DNA from: CBDIHP01 sp965279195
GTDB taxonomy: Bacteria > Planctomycetota > Planctomycetia > Isosphaerales > Isosphaeraceae
Direction of reading: 5' to 3'
Assembly: GCA_965279195.1 (NCBI GenBank)
Contig: CBDIHP010000037.1
Span: forward strand, 62,001 to 126,000
Length of the DNA: 64,000 nt
Shown here: in pieces, positions 1 through 8,432 of the stretch
How positions within the stretch are numbered: the stretch's first letter is position 1
Layout of the letters: each line of letters opens with the position of its first letter
The notes under the pieces: model-generated
Database searches by the model: none
What the model saw: only the letters and a program-made list of their open reading frames with translations
What the model was told of the DNA's origin: nothing
Program-made: the position numbers and the translations under genes

Positions 1-639
1 GCTGTCCTCGTCGAGGAACCCGCAGCCGTAGACCGGCACGGCCACGCGCAGGCGGTCGTCGATGCCGGCGAGGATGCAGGTGAGGTATCCGCCCCAGCTG
101 ATGCCGGTGACGCCGATCCGGGAGCGGTCGACCTCGGGCCGGTCGGCGAGGAACGAATGGGCCCGGACGCCGGCGGCGACGGCGTGGTAGGTCCACATCT
201 GATCGGCCTCGGAGGGGGCGAACTCGCGGAACTTCACGTCATCGGTCTGCTCCGGCCCGCCGTCGGGCAGGCGTTTGCCGTCGGGGCCCCGGCCGGAGAG
301 GTCCATGGCGATGGCCGCGTAGCCGCGATCTGCCCAGAGCGTCGCCCACTCGCGGAACGCCTTGCCCCCGCCGCCGTGCACCAGGACCATCGCCGGGAAC
401 GGCCCCTGGCCCTTCGGGGTCGCGTAGTAGGCGAAGACCCGGGTCGGCTTGCCGCCGAGCGGGACGTTCTCGTAGAAGACCTCGCGAATGTTCGACTTCG
501 GATCCGGCTCCGACACGGTCGCGGCCGGCGTCTTTTTCAACTCCGCCATCTTCCAGGGGCCGGTGAACCGCTCGGCCGCCCGGGCCGGTGGCGACATCAG
601 GATCAGGAGCGAGACGAGGCCGGTGACGATCATTCGCAT
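1..639 (-). CDS. Secreted alpha/beta hydrolase, dienelactone hydrolase / acetyl-xylan esterase-like (3' end outside window)
   Basis: The 213 visible codons begin with a signal peptide (MRMIVTGLVSLLILMSPPARA, cleavage after ARA). A serine-hydrolase fold follows: the strand and oxyanion-hole segment AMVLVHGGGG near residue 85 and the nucleophile elbow GISWGGY near residue 183, whose Ser is the expected catalytic base-activated residue. The region after the elbow (VPVYGCGF) resembles acetyl-xylan esterase and dienelactone hydrolase relatives. The Asp and His of the triad lie beyond position 1 and cannot be checked. The likely role is hydrolysis of an ester or peptide bond outside the cytoplasm; the substrate is not inferable. 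A second in-frame ATG lies two codons downstream of the chosen start. Confidence 0.85.
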   Translation of the reverse strand, partial: MRMIVTGLVSLLILMSPPARAAERFTGPWKMAELKKTPAATVSEPDPKSNIREVFYENVPLGGKPTRVFAYYATPKGQGPFPAMVLVHGGGGKAFREWATLWADRGYAAIAMDLSGRGPDGKRLPDGGPEQTDDVKFREFAPSEADQMWTYHAVAAGVRAHSFLADRPEVDRSRIGVTGISWGGYLTCILAGIDDRLRVAVPVYGCGFLDEDS

Positions 640-909
640 GGCGGGCTCGGGGCGGGGTCGGCTCGGGATGGAGAGTCGCGGGATCTCGACATGATGCCAC
701 GATCGGCGCCGGACTCAAGGGGGCCCGCCCTGCCCGTTCTCGGCGGATTTGCGGCGGCGAACGGGGCGTGGGCGGGCCGTTGCTGTGTGAACTGCCGTTT
801 CTCGGCGGAAGTGGGTACAATCATCGTCTTCGCGTGGGGGCCGGGCCCGGGTGGGGTCGGGGCTGATCGCGTTCTTGGGACCGAACATTTCGGGCAGGAT
901 CTCGTTCCG

Positions 910-2127
910 ATGGGTATGCACGACCTGATCAAGCAGTTGCGCGAGAACAACAAGACGAAGATCGTCATGCTGGTGGCCGACGGCCTCGGCGGCCTGCCGA
1001 TCGAGCCGGGCGGCAAGACGGAGCTGGAGACGGCGAAGACGCCGAACCTCGACCGGCTCGCGACCGAAGGCACCGTCGGCCTGAGCACGCCGGTGGCCCC
1101 CGGGATCACGCCGGGCTCCGGCCCGGGGCACCTCGGGCTGTTCGGGTTCGACCCGCTCCAGCACGACATCGGCCGCGGCGTCCTCGAGGCCCTCGGCGTG
1201 GGCGTCGAGGTCGGGCCGAGGGACGTCGCCATCCGCGGCAACTTCTGCACGATCGACGCCGAGGGGAAGGTCACCGACCGCCGCGCGGGCCGCATCCCCA
1301 CCGAGATCTGCGAGAAGCTCGTCGCCAAGCTGCGCCAGCATGTGAGCATCCCGGGCGTCGAGACCCTGATCGAGCCGGTGCGCGAGTACCGCCTGGTGAT
1401 CCGGTTCCGGGCCGACGGCCTGGGCGACGCGGTGGCCGACACCGACCCGCTCTCGACCGGACTCTTGACGCTGGAGCCCAGGGCGGCGGCCGGCGACGCG
1501 GCGTCGGAGAAGACCGCGAAGATCGCCTCCGACTTCCTCCGCCAGGCGAAGGAAGTCCTCAAGGACGAGTCGCCCGCGAACTTCCTGATGATGCGAGGGT
1601 TCGCGAAGTTCCCGCAGATCGACACGATGGAGGAGGTCTACGGGCTCCGCTCTGCGGCGATCGCGGTGTATCCGATGTATCGCGGCCTGGCGCGGCTGGT
1701 GGGCATGGACGTGGTGGAGCCCGGCAAGACCCTGGCCGACCAGTTCGAGGTCGCCAAGTCGATCTGGGAGAAATATGATTTCTACTTCATCCACTACAAG
1801 TACACCGACTCGACCGGCGAGGACGGCAACTTCGCCAAGAAGGTCGAGGTCATCGAGGCGCTCGACGCCGAGCTGCCGAAGCTGATGGCCCTGAACCCCG
1901 ACGTCCTGATCGTGACCGGCGACCACTCGACGCCGAGCCGGATGAAGTCGCACAGCTTCCACCCGGTCCCGCTGCTGATCTGGGCCCCCGCCACGTCCCG
2001 CCCGGACCTGGTGACCACCTTCGGCGAGCGTCCTTGCTTGCAAGGTGGCCTCGGCCAGATCCTCGCAAAGGACATCATGCCCCTGGCGATGGCCCACGCC
2101 GGCCGGCTCCAGAAGTTCGGCGCCTGA
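910..2127 (+). CDS. apgM: 2,3-bisphosphoglycerate-independent phosphoglycerate mutase, archaeal type
   Basis: The 405-aa protein belongs to the alkaline-phosphatase superfamily and interconverts 3- and 2-phosphoglycerate in glycolysis and gluconeogenesis. The metal-binding N-terminal strand reads KIVMLVADGLGG. The segment TPGSGPGHLGLFGFDP carries the Ser that becomes phosphorylated, and the C-terminal segment VLIVTGDHSTPS supplies further metal ligands. The length matches the archaeal/bacterial ApgM family (about 400 aa) rather than the longer GpmI enzyme. The ATG at 910 has an AGGAT about 7 nt upstream and opens directly into family homology; the frame runs open further upstream, but that extension has no family similarity. 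A strong terminator follows at once, so the gene is probably monocistronic. Confidence 0.93.
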   Translation: MGMHDLIKQLRENNKTKIVMLVADGLGGLPIEPGGKTELETAKTPNLDRLATEGTVGLSTPVAPGITPGSGPGHLGLFGFDPLQHDIGRGVLEALGVGVEVGPRDVAIRGNFCTIDAEGKVTDRRAGRIPTEICEKLVAKLRQHVSIPGVETLIEPVREYRLVIRFRADGLGDAVADTDPLSTGLLTLEPRAAAGDAASEKTAKIASDFLRQAKEVLKDESPANFLMMRGFAKFPQIDTMEEVYGLRSAAIAVYPMYRGLARLVGMDVVEPGKTLADQFEVAKSIWEKYDFYFIHYKYTDSTGEDGNFAKKVEVIEALDAELPKLMALNPDVLIVTGDHSTPSRMKSHSFHPVPLLIWAPATSRPDLVTTFGERPCLQGGLGQILAKDIMPLAMAHAGRLQKFGA

Positions 2128-2135
2128 TCGGGAGT

Positions 2136-2159
2136 GCGGCAGCCAGGCTGCCGCTTTTT
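2136..2159 (+). terminator. Rho-independent terminator of apgM
   Basis: The stem GCGGCAG...CTGCCGC (perfectly paired, 5-nt loop, extendable inward) is followed directly by TTTTT, 8 nt after the apgM stop codon. Further GCGGCAGC-containing inverted sequences lie between here and the convergent gene end at 2237. Confidence 0.85.
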
Positions 2160-2236
2160 CCGAGTGGAAGTCAACTCGGGTAAGCGGCAGCTTGTTTTTC
2201 CCATGAGAGCGGCAGCTCCGCTTCCGCTCTCCGAAG

Positions 2237-3472
2237 TCAGTTCGGGCTCGTCAGATAGTTGAGCAGGTCCTTCACCCCGGCCTCGCCGATGGCCCCTAGC
2301 AGGCCGACGGGCATGATGGACGAGCCGCTGGGGCGGATCTCCTCGATCTCGTCTCGTGAAAATTCGCTCACCTTGGCATCCGTGTCCGAGACGACGATCT
2401 TCTCTGACCCTTTGGCCCGGACGACCCCCATGGCGACGCGGCCGTCCTTGAGGGCGACGGTCCACGAGACGTAGTCGGGGTGGATGGCGGCGCTGGGCTC
2501 AGCGACGTTGCGATAGACCCAGGCGCGGTCGCGGCCGACCAGGCCGGTCAGGTCCGGGCCGATCGTCCCCCCTTCGCCCCGGAACTTGTGGCAACTGGCG
2601 CACTTGGCCTGCTGACCCTTGAAGACCGCCTGACCCTTCGCCCAGTCGCCCCCGGTCAGCACGCCGGCGGGCGGGTCGGTGAATGCCGGGCCATTGACCG
2701 GCGGCGGGGCCCACGGCAGGGACAGCGAAGCCTGCGACAGCGGCTTGCCCTTGAGAGACACGTTGAGGGAACAGTCGGGGCCGGTCGCCAGCGTGACAAC
2801 CAGTTCCTGCGCCTCGCCGGTGGACTCATAAGCAAGCGTCCCCTTGCGATTGTCGGCGATCTCGGCATTGCTGGAACCATAAGATGCCTCGGCCAGCCCC
2901 TTGCCCGCGAGGTCGAGGCTCCCCTGCCCTTGCGGGAGGGAGGCGAATGACTTCAGGGTGAGCTTGCCGGGTGAGTCGAGGAGGATCCAGAGTTTCTCAT
3001 GCGTGGCCGACTTCGCCAGCATCGCGCGGGCCGCCGCGAGGTCGTAGCCGGGCAGCCAGCCGGTCCAGGTCGGCTCGGAGTCGCCGCCCTTGCTCCAGGT
3101 CGCCTCGACCCCGCCGAGGGTGTAGGTCACCTCCCGCACGGGGTCCGTCGGCAGGCGGAGGCGGTAGGTCGACTCACGCGGGTGGGGGTCGGTGACGAGC
3201 ACGAGGGTCCGGCCCCCTTCGTCGAGCCGGGCGGCCGCGATGTTCAGGGCCCCCTCGGTCGTCGCCTGGGCCTTCGGATCGGCCTGGCCGAACTTGATGC
3301 GGGAAGAAAGGACGGCCTTCGCCAGCGTCGGATCGGCCGGGGCGTCGAACGCCACGCGGACCTCCATCAGCCCCGCCGGCCAGGCCGCGACGGCCTTCGG
3401 TGTCTCTGCCGCGAGGGAACCATCCGACATGCCGACCAGCACCGCCGCTGCCAACCATCCCGCTCGACTCAC
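2237..3472 (-). CDS. Secreted protein with C-terminal c-type cytochrome (PVC heme-binding) domain
   Basis: The 411-aa protein has one heme c attachment motif, CASCH, near residue 290. The following GPDLTGLVGRDRAWVYRNVAEPS and the DGRVAMGVV / SIMPVGLL segments match the planctomycete heme-binding domain seen in TIGR02603-type proteins, with SIMPVGLL placing the likely axial Met. The N-terminal 250 residues are beta-rich and not recognised. I choose the GTG at 3472 because it opens a proper signal peptide (SRAGWLAAAVLVGMSDGSLAA); the longer ATG start at 3517 puts charged residues ahead of it. The probable role is electron transfer outside the cytoplasm, partner unknown. It is divergent from the gene at 3616. 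Confidence 0.8.
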   Translation of the reverse strand: MSRAGWLAAAVLVGMSDGSLAAETPKAVAAWPAGLMEVRVAFDAPADPTLAKAVLSSRIKFGQADPKAQATTEGALNIAAARLDEGGRTLVLVTDPHPRESTYRLRLPTDPVREVTYTLGGVEATWSKGGDSEPTWTGWLPGYDLAAARAMLAKSATHEKLWILLDSPGKLTLKSFASLPQGQGSLDLAGKGLAEASYGSSNAEIADNRKGTLAYESTGEAQELVVTLATGPDCSLNVSLKGKPLSQASLSLPWAPPPVNGPAFTDPPAGVLTGGDWAKGQAVFKGQQAKCASCHKFRGEGGTIGPDLTGLVGRDRAWVYRNVAEPSAAIHPDYVSWTVALKDGRVAMGVVRAKGSEKIVVSDTDAKVSEFSRDEIEEIRPSGSSIMPVGLLGAIGEAGVKDLLNYLTSPN

Positions 3473-3615
3473 GACGCCGTCCTCCACCGCCAACCCGACC
3501 GGGCAGAAAGCGGCCATCTTACCACAACGATCGGCCCGGATACGTATCCCGAGACCGAGGGGCGTTGTATGCTCACATCGGGCGAGAGACGCGGATCGAT
3601 CGGACGAGGTGATCC

Positions 3616-4818
3616 ATGCGACGAACCCTGGCCGTTTTCGGCACCTTGATCCTGCTCCCCGGCGTGGCGGCGGCCTGCCTGTGGGACCGCGACACGCTGG
3701 CGGACGAGGCCCGTGGCCTGCCCGATGTCGTCGCGGCCATCACCGGGCGGTTCCCCCGGAACCCGCCCTTGCTTTATCGGATGCGTCTGGATCGATTGAA
3801 GCCGGCCATCGAGTCGGGATCCGCGACCCTGGACGCCTACGACGACGCGGGCGTCGCCTGCGACCGCCTTGGCCTGGGCGACGACGCGGTTGGGTTCATG
3901 CGGAAGAAGAAGGATTTGCTCAACGCATCCAAATTCGACGAGAAAACGCTTCGCGAGCACACCTACCGCTACCACGCCAACCTCGGCACCTTCCTCGCCC
4001 ACCGCTGGGCCCGCGCCGGCGCCGACCGATCGAAAATGGCCGACCTGGAACAGGCCCGCGACGAGATCGCCGCCGCCCTCGCCATCAACCCCGACGCCCA
4101 CTTCGGCCGCGAGCGTTATCAGCTCAAGGCGATCGAGTGGATCCTCAAGCCGCCGGAGTACGTCGGCAAGGAGTGGAATCCGCTGCCGAATCTGCTCGGG
4201 TACGCGCCCGACCATCGCACGTCCGACCCCGAGCCCGACGCCCGCAAGGCCGTGAAGGGGCTGACGGGGTTGATCGTGCTGGGGAACGCCTGGGAAAGTG
4301 TGGATGTGTACCATGCCCTGGACGTCGCCCTGGGGTATGACGAGCAGCGAAACACTCTGGCCTATCTGGCTTATCTGAGGTGCCTTGAGTTGGTGGACCA
4401 GGGGCGGCGATCGATGCATCCCGAGGCCCCGCAAGGTGAGGCACTGAAGAAATCCATCTACAAGCCCGATTTCATCGATCTTGCCATCGATCCCTTCGAG
4501 GAGATTTACCGGAAGCTGAGGGCCGAGGCCGATTCATGGCAATCCAAGCGGATGGAGTTCATGGTGGCTCGTCTGACGATGGGTCGGCATCCCGACACGG
4601 ACCCGGACTTCTGGAAGGGGTACACCGAGACACCTCCGCCTGTCCTGCCGGCCAAGTCGCCGCAGTCGGTCTACTATGATGCCTTGATCTGGCGGGAGCG
4701 AGTTTCCAAGGCGGTTTTGCTCGCCATCGTGGGGCTCATCGGGTTCGGGATCTATCGCATGATCAAGCGAAGCAGTGCGGACACTCCGGCCGCGAGTGGG
4801 ACCGAGCCGTTGCTGTAA
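3616..4818 (+). CDS. Exported/membrane-anchored protein with CLWDRDTL motif, TPR-like, unknown function
   Basis: The 400-aa protein has an N-terminal signal segment (MRRTLAVFGTLILLPGVAAA) followed directly by CLWDRDTLADEA. A Cys right after the signal suggests a lipoprotein, although the usual lipobox Leu is not obvious. I have the impression that such a CxWDxDTL start recurs in planctomycete and proteobacterial proteins of unknown function, but cannot confirm it here. The middle is helical with TPR-like spacing (CDRLGLGDDAVGFM; QARDEIAAALAINP). A single membrane helix lies near residues 362-380 (AVLLAIVGLIGFGIY) with a short polar tail. It ends 9 bp from the convergent gene at 4828. No enzyme motif is visible. 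Confidence 0.75.
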   Translation: MRRTLAVFGTLILLPGVAAACLWDRDTLADEARGLPDVVAAITGRFPRNPPLLYRMRLDRLKPAIESGSATLDAYDDAGVACDRLGLGDDAVGFMRKKKDLLNASKFDEKTLREHTYRYHANLGTFLAHRWARAGADRSKMADLEQARDEIAAALAINPDAHFGRERYQLKAIEWILKPPEYVGKEWNPLPNLLGYAPDHRTSDPEPDARKAVKGLTGLIVLGNAWESVDVYHALDVALGYDEQRNTLAYLAYLRCLELVDQGRRSMHPEAPQGEALKKSIYKPDFIDLAIDPFEEIYRKLRAEADSWQSKRMEFMVARLTMGRHPDTDPDFWKGYTETPPPVLPAKSPQSVYYDALIWRERVSKAVLLAIVGLIGFGIYRMIKRSSADTPAASGTEPLL

Positions 4819-4827
4819 TGGTTCGCC

Positions 4828-5691
4828 TCAATCCGCGCTCCAGCGCCTGGGCGGGGCCGCGTCGAATCGCCCGGTGGGCGGGGCGAATTTGACGCCGACT
4901 TGCATGAGCATCTCCGGCTGATGCTTGGCCAGGAGGTACTTCATGACCACCTCGTCGGAGGGGGGCATGCCGGGGTCCTGGAAGACGACGCAGAGGCGGC
5001 AGTCGGCGCGGTGGGTCTTGGCGTCCCAGACCTCGATCAGGCCGTGCGGCCGGCGGGGGATGCGGTAGTACTTGCCGCCGTTCAGGACGGTCACTCGGTC
5101 GAACCGGCAGAACTCGTCGAATTCCTTGGGCGTGACGACGTCGCGGACCAGCTCGGCGGCGACCAGTTCGGGCACGCCCGACTGATACGCCCCCGCGTCG
5201 AGCCGGACGGGCTCGTCCTCGATGGTCGCGACCGGCGTGCTGCGCCCCTCAATGACCCGGAAGATCTCCCACTCGACCAGCCGGGCATAACCGGCCCGGA
5301 GCGCGGGGCTGGAGATCACCAGTTGCGGGAAGGCGGCGGCCGCATGGATAACCTCATGCGCGAAGGCGTTGGCCGCGCGCTGGAGCTTCTCCATCCAGAA
5401 CCGGGGCATCTTGTCGCGGTCGGCCTGGGTGTAGCGGAACGGCCTGGGGCCGACATCCGGGATGCGGACGTCGGTCTCGGCCCCCTCCTTCTTGAGGGAC
5501 CTCAAGACCGTGTCGTACGACTCCTCGCCGCGGACGAACCTCTCCGACGCCTCGCGGTGCCCCTGGTTCTTGACCCGGATGATCCGGTGGGTGGGCCGGG
5601 CGAGGAAGATGACCTCGCGCGCCAGGGCGTCGTTCTCGCAGCGCTCGTCGCGGACGTCGATCTCCCAGCGGAGGTAACCGGTGCGGATCAT
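4828..5691 (-). CDS. Protein of unknown function
   Basis: The 287-aa soluble protein starts at ATG 5691. It is rich in charged residues and has no signal peptide, membrane segment or recognised catalytic motif. Notable segments are FAHEVIHAAAAFPQ near residue 112, where HEVIH superficially resembles a HExxH metal site but is HEVIH within a helical stretch, and a Cys pair (ADCRLCVVF) near residue 235. It is convergent with the preceding gene. Coding character (third-position GC, good codon use) supports a real gene. Confidence 0.65.
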   Translation of the reverse strand: MIRTGYLRWEIDVRDERCENDALAREVIFLARPTHRIIRVKNQGHREASERFVRGEESYDTVLRSLKKEGAETDVRIPDVGPRPFRYTQADRDKMPRFWMEKLQRAANAFAHEVIHAAAAFPQLVISSPALRAGYARLVEWEIFRVIEGRSTPVATIEDEPVRLDAGAYQSGVPELVAAELVRDVVTPKEFDEFCRFDRVTVLNGGKYYRIPRRPHGLIEVWDAKTHRADCRLCVVFQDPGMPPSDEVVMKYLLAKHQPEMLMQVGVKFAPPTGRFDAAPPRRWSAD

Positions 5692-5966
5692 GGCGTTCGG
5701 GCCGCTCGTACCTGGTTCATCGGTGCGACTGGTGAGGAAACCCGGACGCGAGCGTCCTTACCCGCTCCTTCGTATTGTAACCGCCGCATCGCGTGCGGCG
5801 AGCCCCCGGTGAAATGGAGGCACGCCCGGATGGTTCGCGCGAGGGGGTGCGTCTGCTACGATCGGGGCATCCAACCCCAACCTCGCCCCGGACCGGGTAC
5901 GCCCCGACGCCCCGCGCCGCCGCGACCTGCCGCCCGGCCGTCGTGCCCCCGATCGGACCAATCCCA

Positions 5967-8432
5967 ATGCGCAGACGCACCCTCGACCCGACGCCGGGCC
6001 CCTGGCTCGTCGCCCTCGCCCTGCTCCTCGCCGGATCCTCTGCGACCGCGCAGTCGACCGATCGGGGAGTGCTCCCGACCGATGAGAAGGGGCGGCCGCT
6101 CAACTTCGACTTCGAGACCGGCAACCTCGACGACTGGACCGCCGAAGGGGCCGCCTTCGACCGCCAGCCCGTCCAGGGCGACGCCGTCTTCGCCCGACGT
6201 TCCGACATGAAGAGCCGGCACCTGGGCGAATACTGGGTCGGCACCTTCGAGCGGGCGGGCGATGCCCCGATGGGGACGCTCACGTCCGTCCCCTTCAAAC
6301 TCACGAAGCCCTGGATCAGCTTCCTCGTCGCGGGCGGATCGGGCCCGCAGACCCGCGTCGAGGTCGTGGTCAAGGAGAACGGCCGGGTGCTGCTCTCCGT
6401 CGGCGGCGATGAGTCCGAGGAACTCAAGCGGGTCGCCTTCGACCTCAAGGCGCAGGTGGGCAAGGAATTGTTCATCCGCCTGGTGGACCGCAGCCGCAAC
6501 GGCTGGGGCCACATCAATTTCGACGACTTCCGGCTCCACGACGCCCAGCCCGCCGGGCCGCTGAGGCCGACCGCGCCCAGCACGCCGGACGTCTACGCCC
6601 ACGACGGCCTGCCCCCCGAGCGGGCGGCGAAGGCCATGACCGTGCCACCCGGATTCAAGGTCAGCCTCTTCGCCGGCGAGCCCGACGTCCATCAACCGAT
6701 CGCCTTCGCCATCGACGACAGGGGCCGCCTCTGGGTCGCCGAGGCCTTTTCTTATCCGATCCGCCGCAGGCCCGACCAGGCACGCGACCAGATCGTGATC
6801 TTCGACGACACCGACGGCGACGGCAAGTTCGACAAACGCAAGGTCTTCGCCGACAAGCTGAACCTCGTCAGCGGCCTGGAACTCGGCTTCGGAGGCGTGT
6901 TCGTGGGCGCGGCCCCGCAACTCCTCTTCCTGGCCGACAAGGATGGCGACGACCGCGCCGACGGCCCGCCCGAGGTGCTCCTCGACGGCTGGGGCTATCA
7001 GGACACTCATGAGACTTTGAACACGTTCTCCTGGGGCCCCGACGGCTGGCTCTACGGCTGCCACGGCGTCTTCACCCACTCGCGCGTGGGCAAGCCCGGC
7101 ACGCCCGACGCCGAACGCACTCCCATCAACGCCGGCATCTGGCGTTATCACCCCACCCGCAAGGTCTTCGAGGTCTTCGCCTACGGCACCTCGAACCCCT
7201 GGGGCTTCGACTTCGACGCCAACGGCCAGGCTTTCCTCACCTCCTGCGTCATCCCCCACCTTTATCATGTGATTCCCGGTGCCCGCTACGAACGCCAGGC
7301 GGGCCAACATTTCCAGCCCTACACGTATAACGACATCAAGACCATCGCCGATCACCGCCATTACCTCGGTGCCAACCCCCACGGCGGCAACGGCAAGTCC
7401 GACGCCGCCGGAGGCGGCCACGCCCACTCCGGCGCGATGATCTACCAGGGCGACGCCTGGCCCGAGAAATATCGCGGCAAGATCTTCATGAACAACATCC
7501 ATGGTTCCCGCATCAACATGGATACGTTCACGCCGAAGGGCTCCGGCTTCGTCGGCGGCCACGGCCCCGACTTCCTCCTGGCCAACGACACCTGGTCGCA
7601 GATCCTGAACCTCAAGTACGGGCCCGACGGCCAGGTCTACATGATCGACTGGTACGACGGCCAGCAGTGCCACCTGACCGACCCCAATCGTCACGACCGC
7701 TCCAACGGCCGCATCTTCAAGGTCACCTACGGCGAGCCGAAGCATGTTCAGGTGGACTTGAAATCACTCGGCGATCTTGAGTTGGTGAAGCTGCAACTCC
7801 ATGCCAATGAGTGGTACGTCCGCCAGTCTCGTCGGGTCTTGCAGGAACGCGGGCCGAAGCCCGAGGTCCACGCCGCCCTCCGCGGCATCGCCTTCGACCA
7901 CGACGATGCCACCCGTCGGCTTCGCGGCCTCTGGACCCTCTACGTGACCGGAGGCTTCGACGACGCCGCACGCGGCAGGGCCCTGGCCGACGCCTCACCC
8001 GCCGTGCGAGGCTGGGCCGGTCCGCCTGGCGACCGGGGACGGCAAGGCGTCGCCGGCGCTCCTCGCGAAACTCGTCGAGATGGCGAAGTCCGACGCCTCG
8101 GCCGTCGTCCGGCTCGAACTCGCCTCCGCCGCCGGCCGGCTCCCGCTGGTCGACCGCTGGGACCTCGTCGCCGCCCTCGGCCAGCACTCCGAGGACGCCG
8201 CCGATGTGAACCTCCCCTATCTCGTCTGGTACGCCGCCGAGCCCCTCGCCGCGGTCGACCTCCCCCGGGCCCGGACGCTCGCCGCGGGCATCAAGATCCC
8301 CATGGTCCAGCAGTTCCTGATCCGTCGCATCGGCGCGATCGGCACCGCCGAGGCCATCGCCGCCCTGGTCGACGAGCTGGGCCAGGCGACCAACCCCGGC
8401 TATCGCATGCACATCCTCCAGGGCCTGAATGA
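5967..8432 (+). CDS. PVC-type dehydrogenase/HEAT/cytochrome c/DUF1080 protein, N-terminal part (frame lost near 8019)
   Basis: The protein starts with a signal peptide (WLVALALLLAGSSATAQ). A domain beginning PLNFDFETGNLDDWTAEG comes next (residues about 35-190), then a beta-propeller dehydrogenase-like domain (about 215-600; VPPGFKVSLFAGEPDV, FSYPIRRRPDQARDQ) typical of planctomycete membrane-bound dehydrogenase proteins (TIGR02604-like), then the first HEAT-like helices. Family-like sequence stops at ASPAVRGWA (nt about 8017). Beyond this the frame gives Arg/Pro-rich nonsense to 8432, while the expected VRLATGDGKASPALL continues one frame over. Removing one G of the GGCCGG at 8016-8021 restores a single frame of about 1356 codons to 10038. 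I treat this and the next entry as one gene. Confidence 0.8.
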   Translation: MRRRTLDPTPGPWLVALALLLAGSSATAQSTDRGVLPTDEKGRPLNFDFETGNLDDWTAEGAAFDRQPVQGDAVFARRSDMKSRHLGEYWVGTFERAGDAPMGTLTSVPFKLTKPWISFLVAGGSGPQTRVEVVVKENGRVLLSVGGDESEELKRVAFDLKAQVGKELFIRLVDRSRNGWGHINFDDFRLHDAQPAGPLRPTAPSTPDVYAHDGLPPERAAKAMTVPPGFKVSLFAGEPDVHQPIAFAIDDRGRLWVAEAFSYPIRRRPDQARDQIVIFDDTDGDGKFDKRKVFADKLNLVSGLELGFGGVFVGAAPQLLFLADKDGDDRADGPPEVLLDGWGYQDTHETLNTFSWGPDGWLYGCHGVFTHSRVGKPGTPDAERTPINAGIWRYHPTRKVFEVFAYGTSNPWGFDFDANGQAFLTSCVIPHLYHVIPGARYERQAGQHFQPYTYNDIKTIADHRHYLGANPHGGNGKSDAAGGGHAHSGAMIYQGDAWPEKYRGKIFMNNIHGSRINMDTFTPKGSGFVGGHGPDFLLANDTWSQILNLKYGPDGQVYMIDWYDGQQCHLTDPNRHDRSNGRIFKVTYGEPKHVQVDLKSLGDLELVKLQLHANEWYVRQSRRVLQERGPKPEVHAALRGIAFDHDDATRRLRGLWTLYVTGGFDDAARGRALADASPAVRGWAGPPGDRGRQGVAGAPRETRRDGEVRRLGRRPARTRLRRRPAPAGRPLGPRRRPRPALRGRRRCEPPLSRLVRRRAPRRGRPPPGPDARRGHQDPHGPAVPDPSHRRDRHRRGHRRPGRRAGPGDQPRLSHAHPPGPE

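Noticed and set aside
4828..5691. HEVIH as a zinc-protease HExxH motif
   Set aside because: HEVIH fits the HExxH spelling, but there is no downstream third ligand in a recognisable context and the surrounding sequence does not resemble a metzincin or gluzincin helix.
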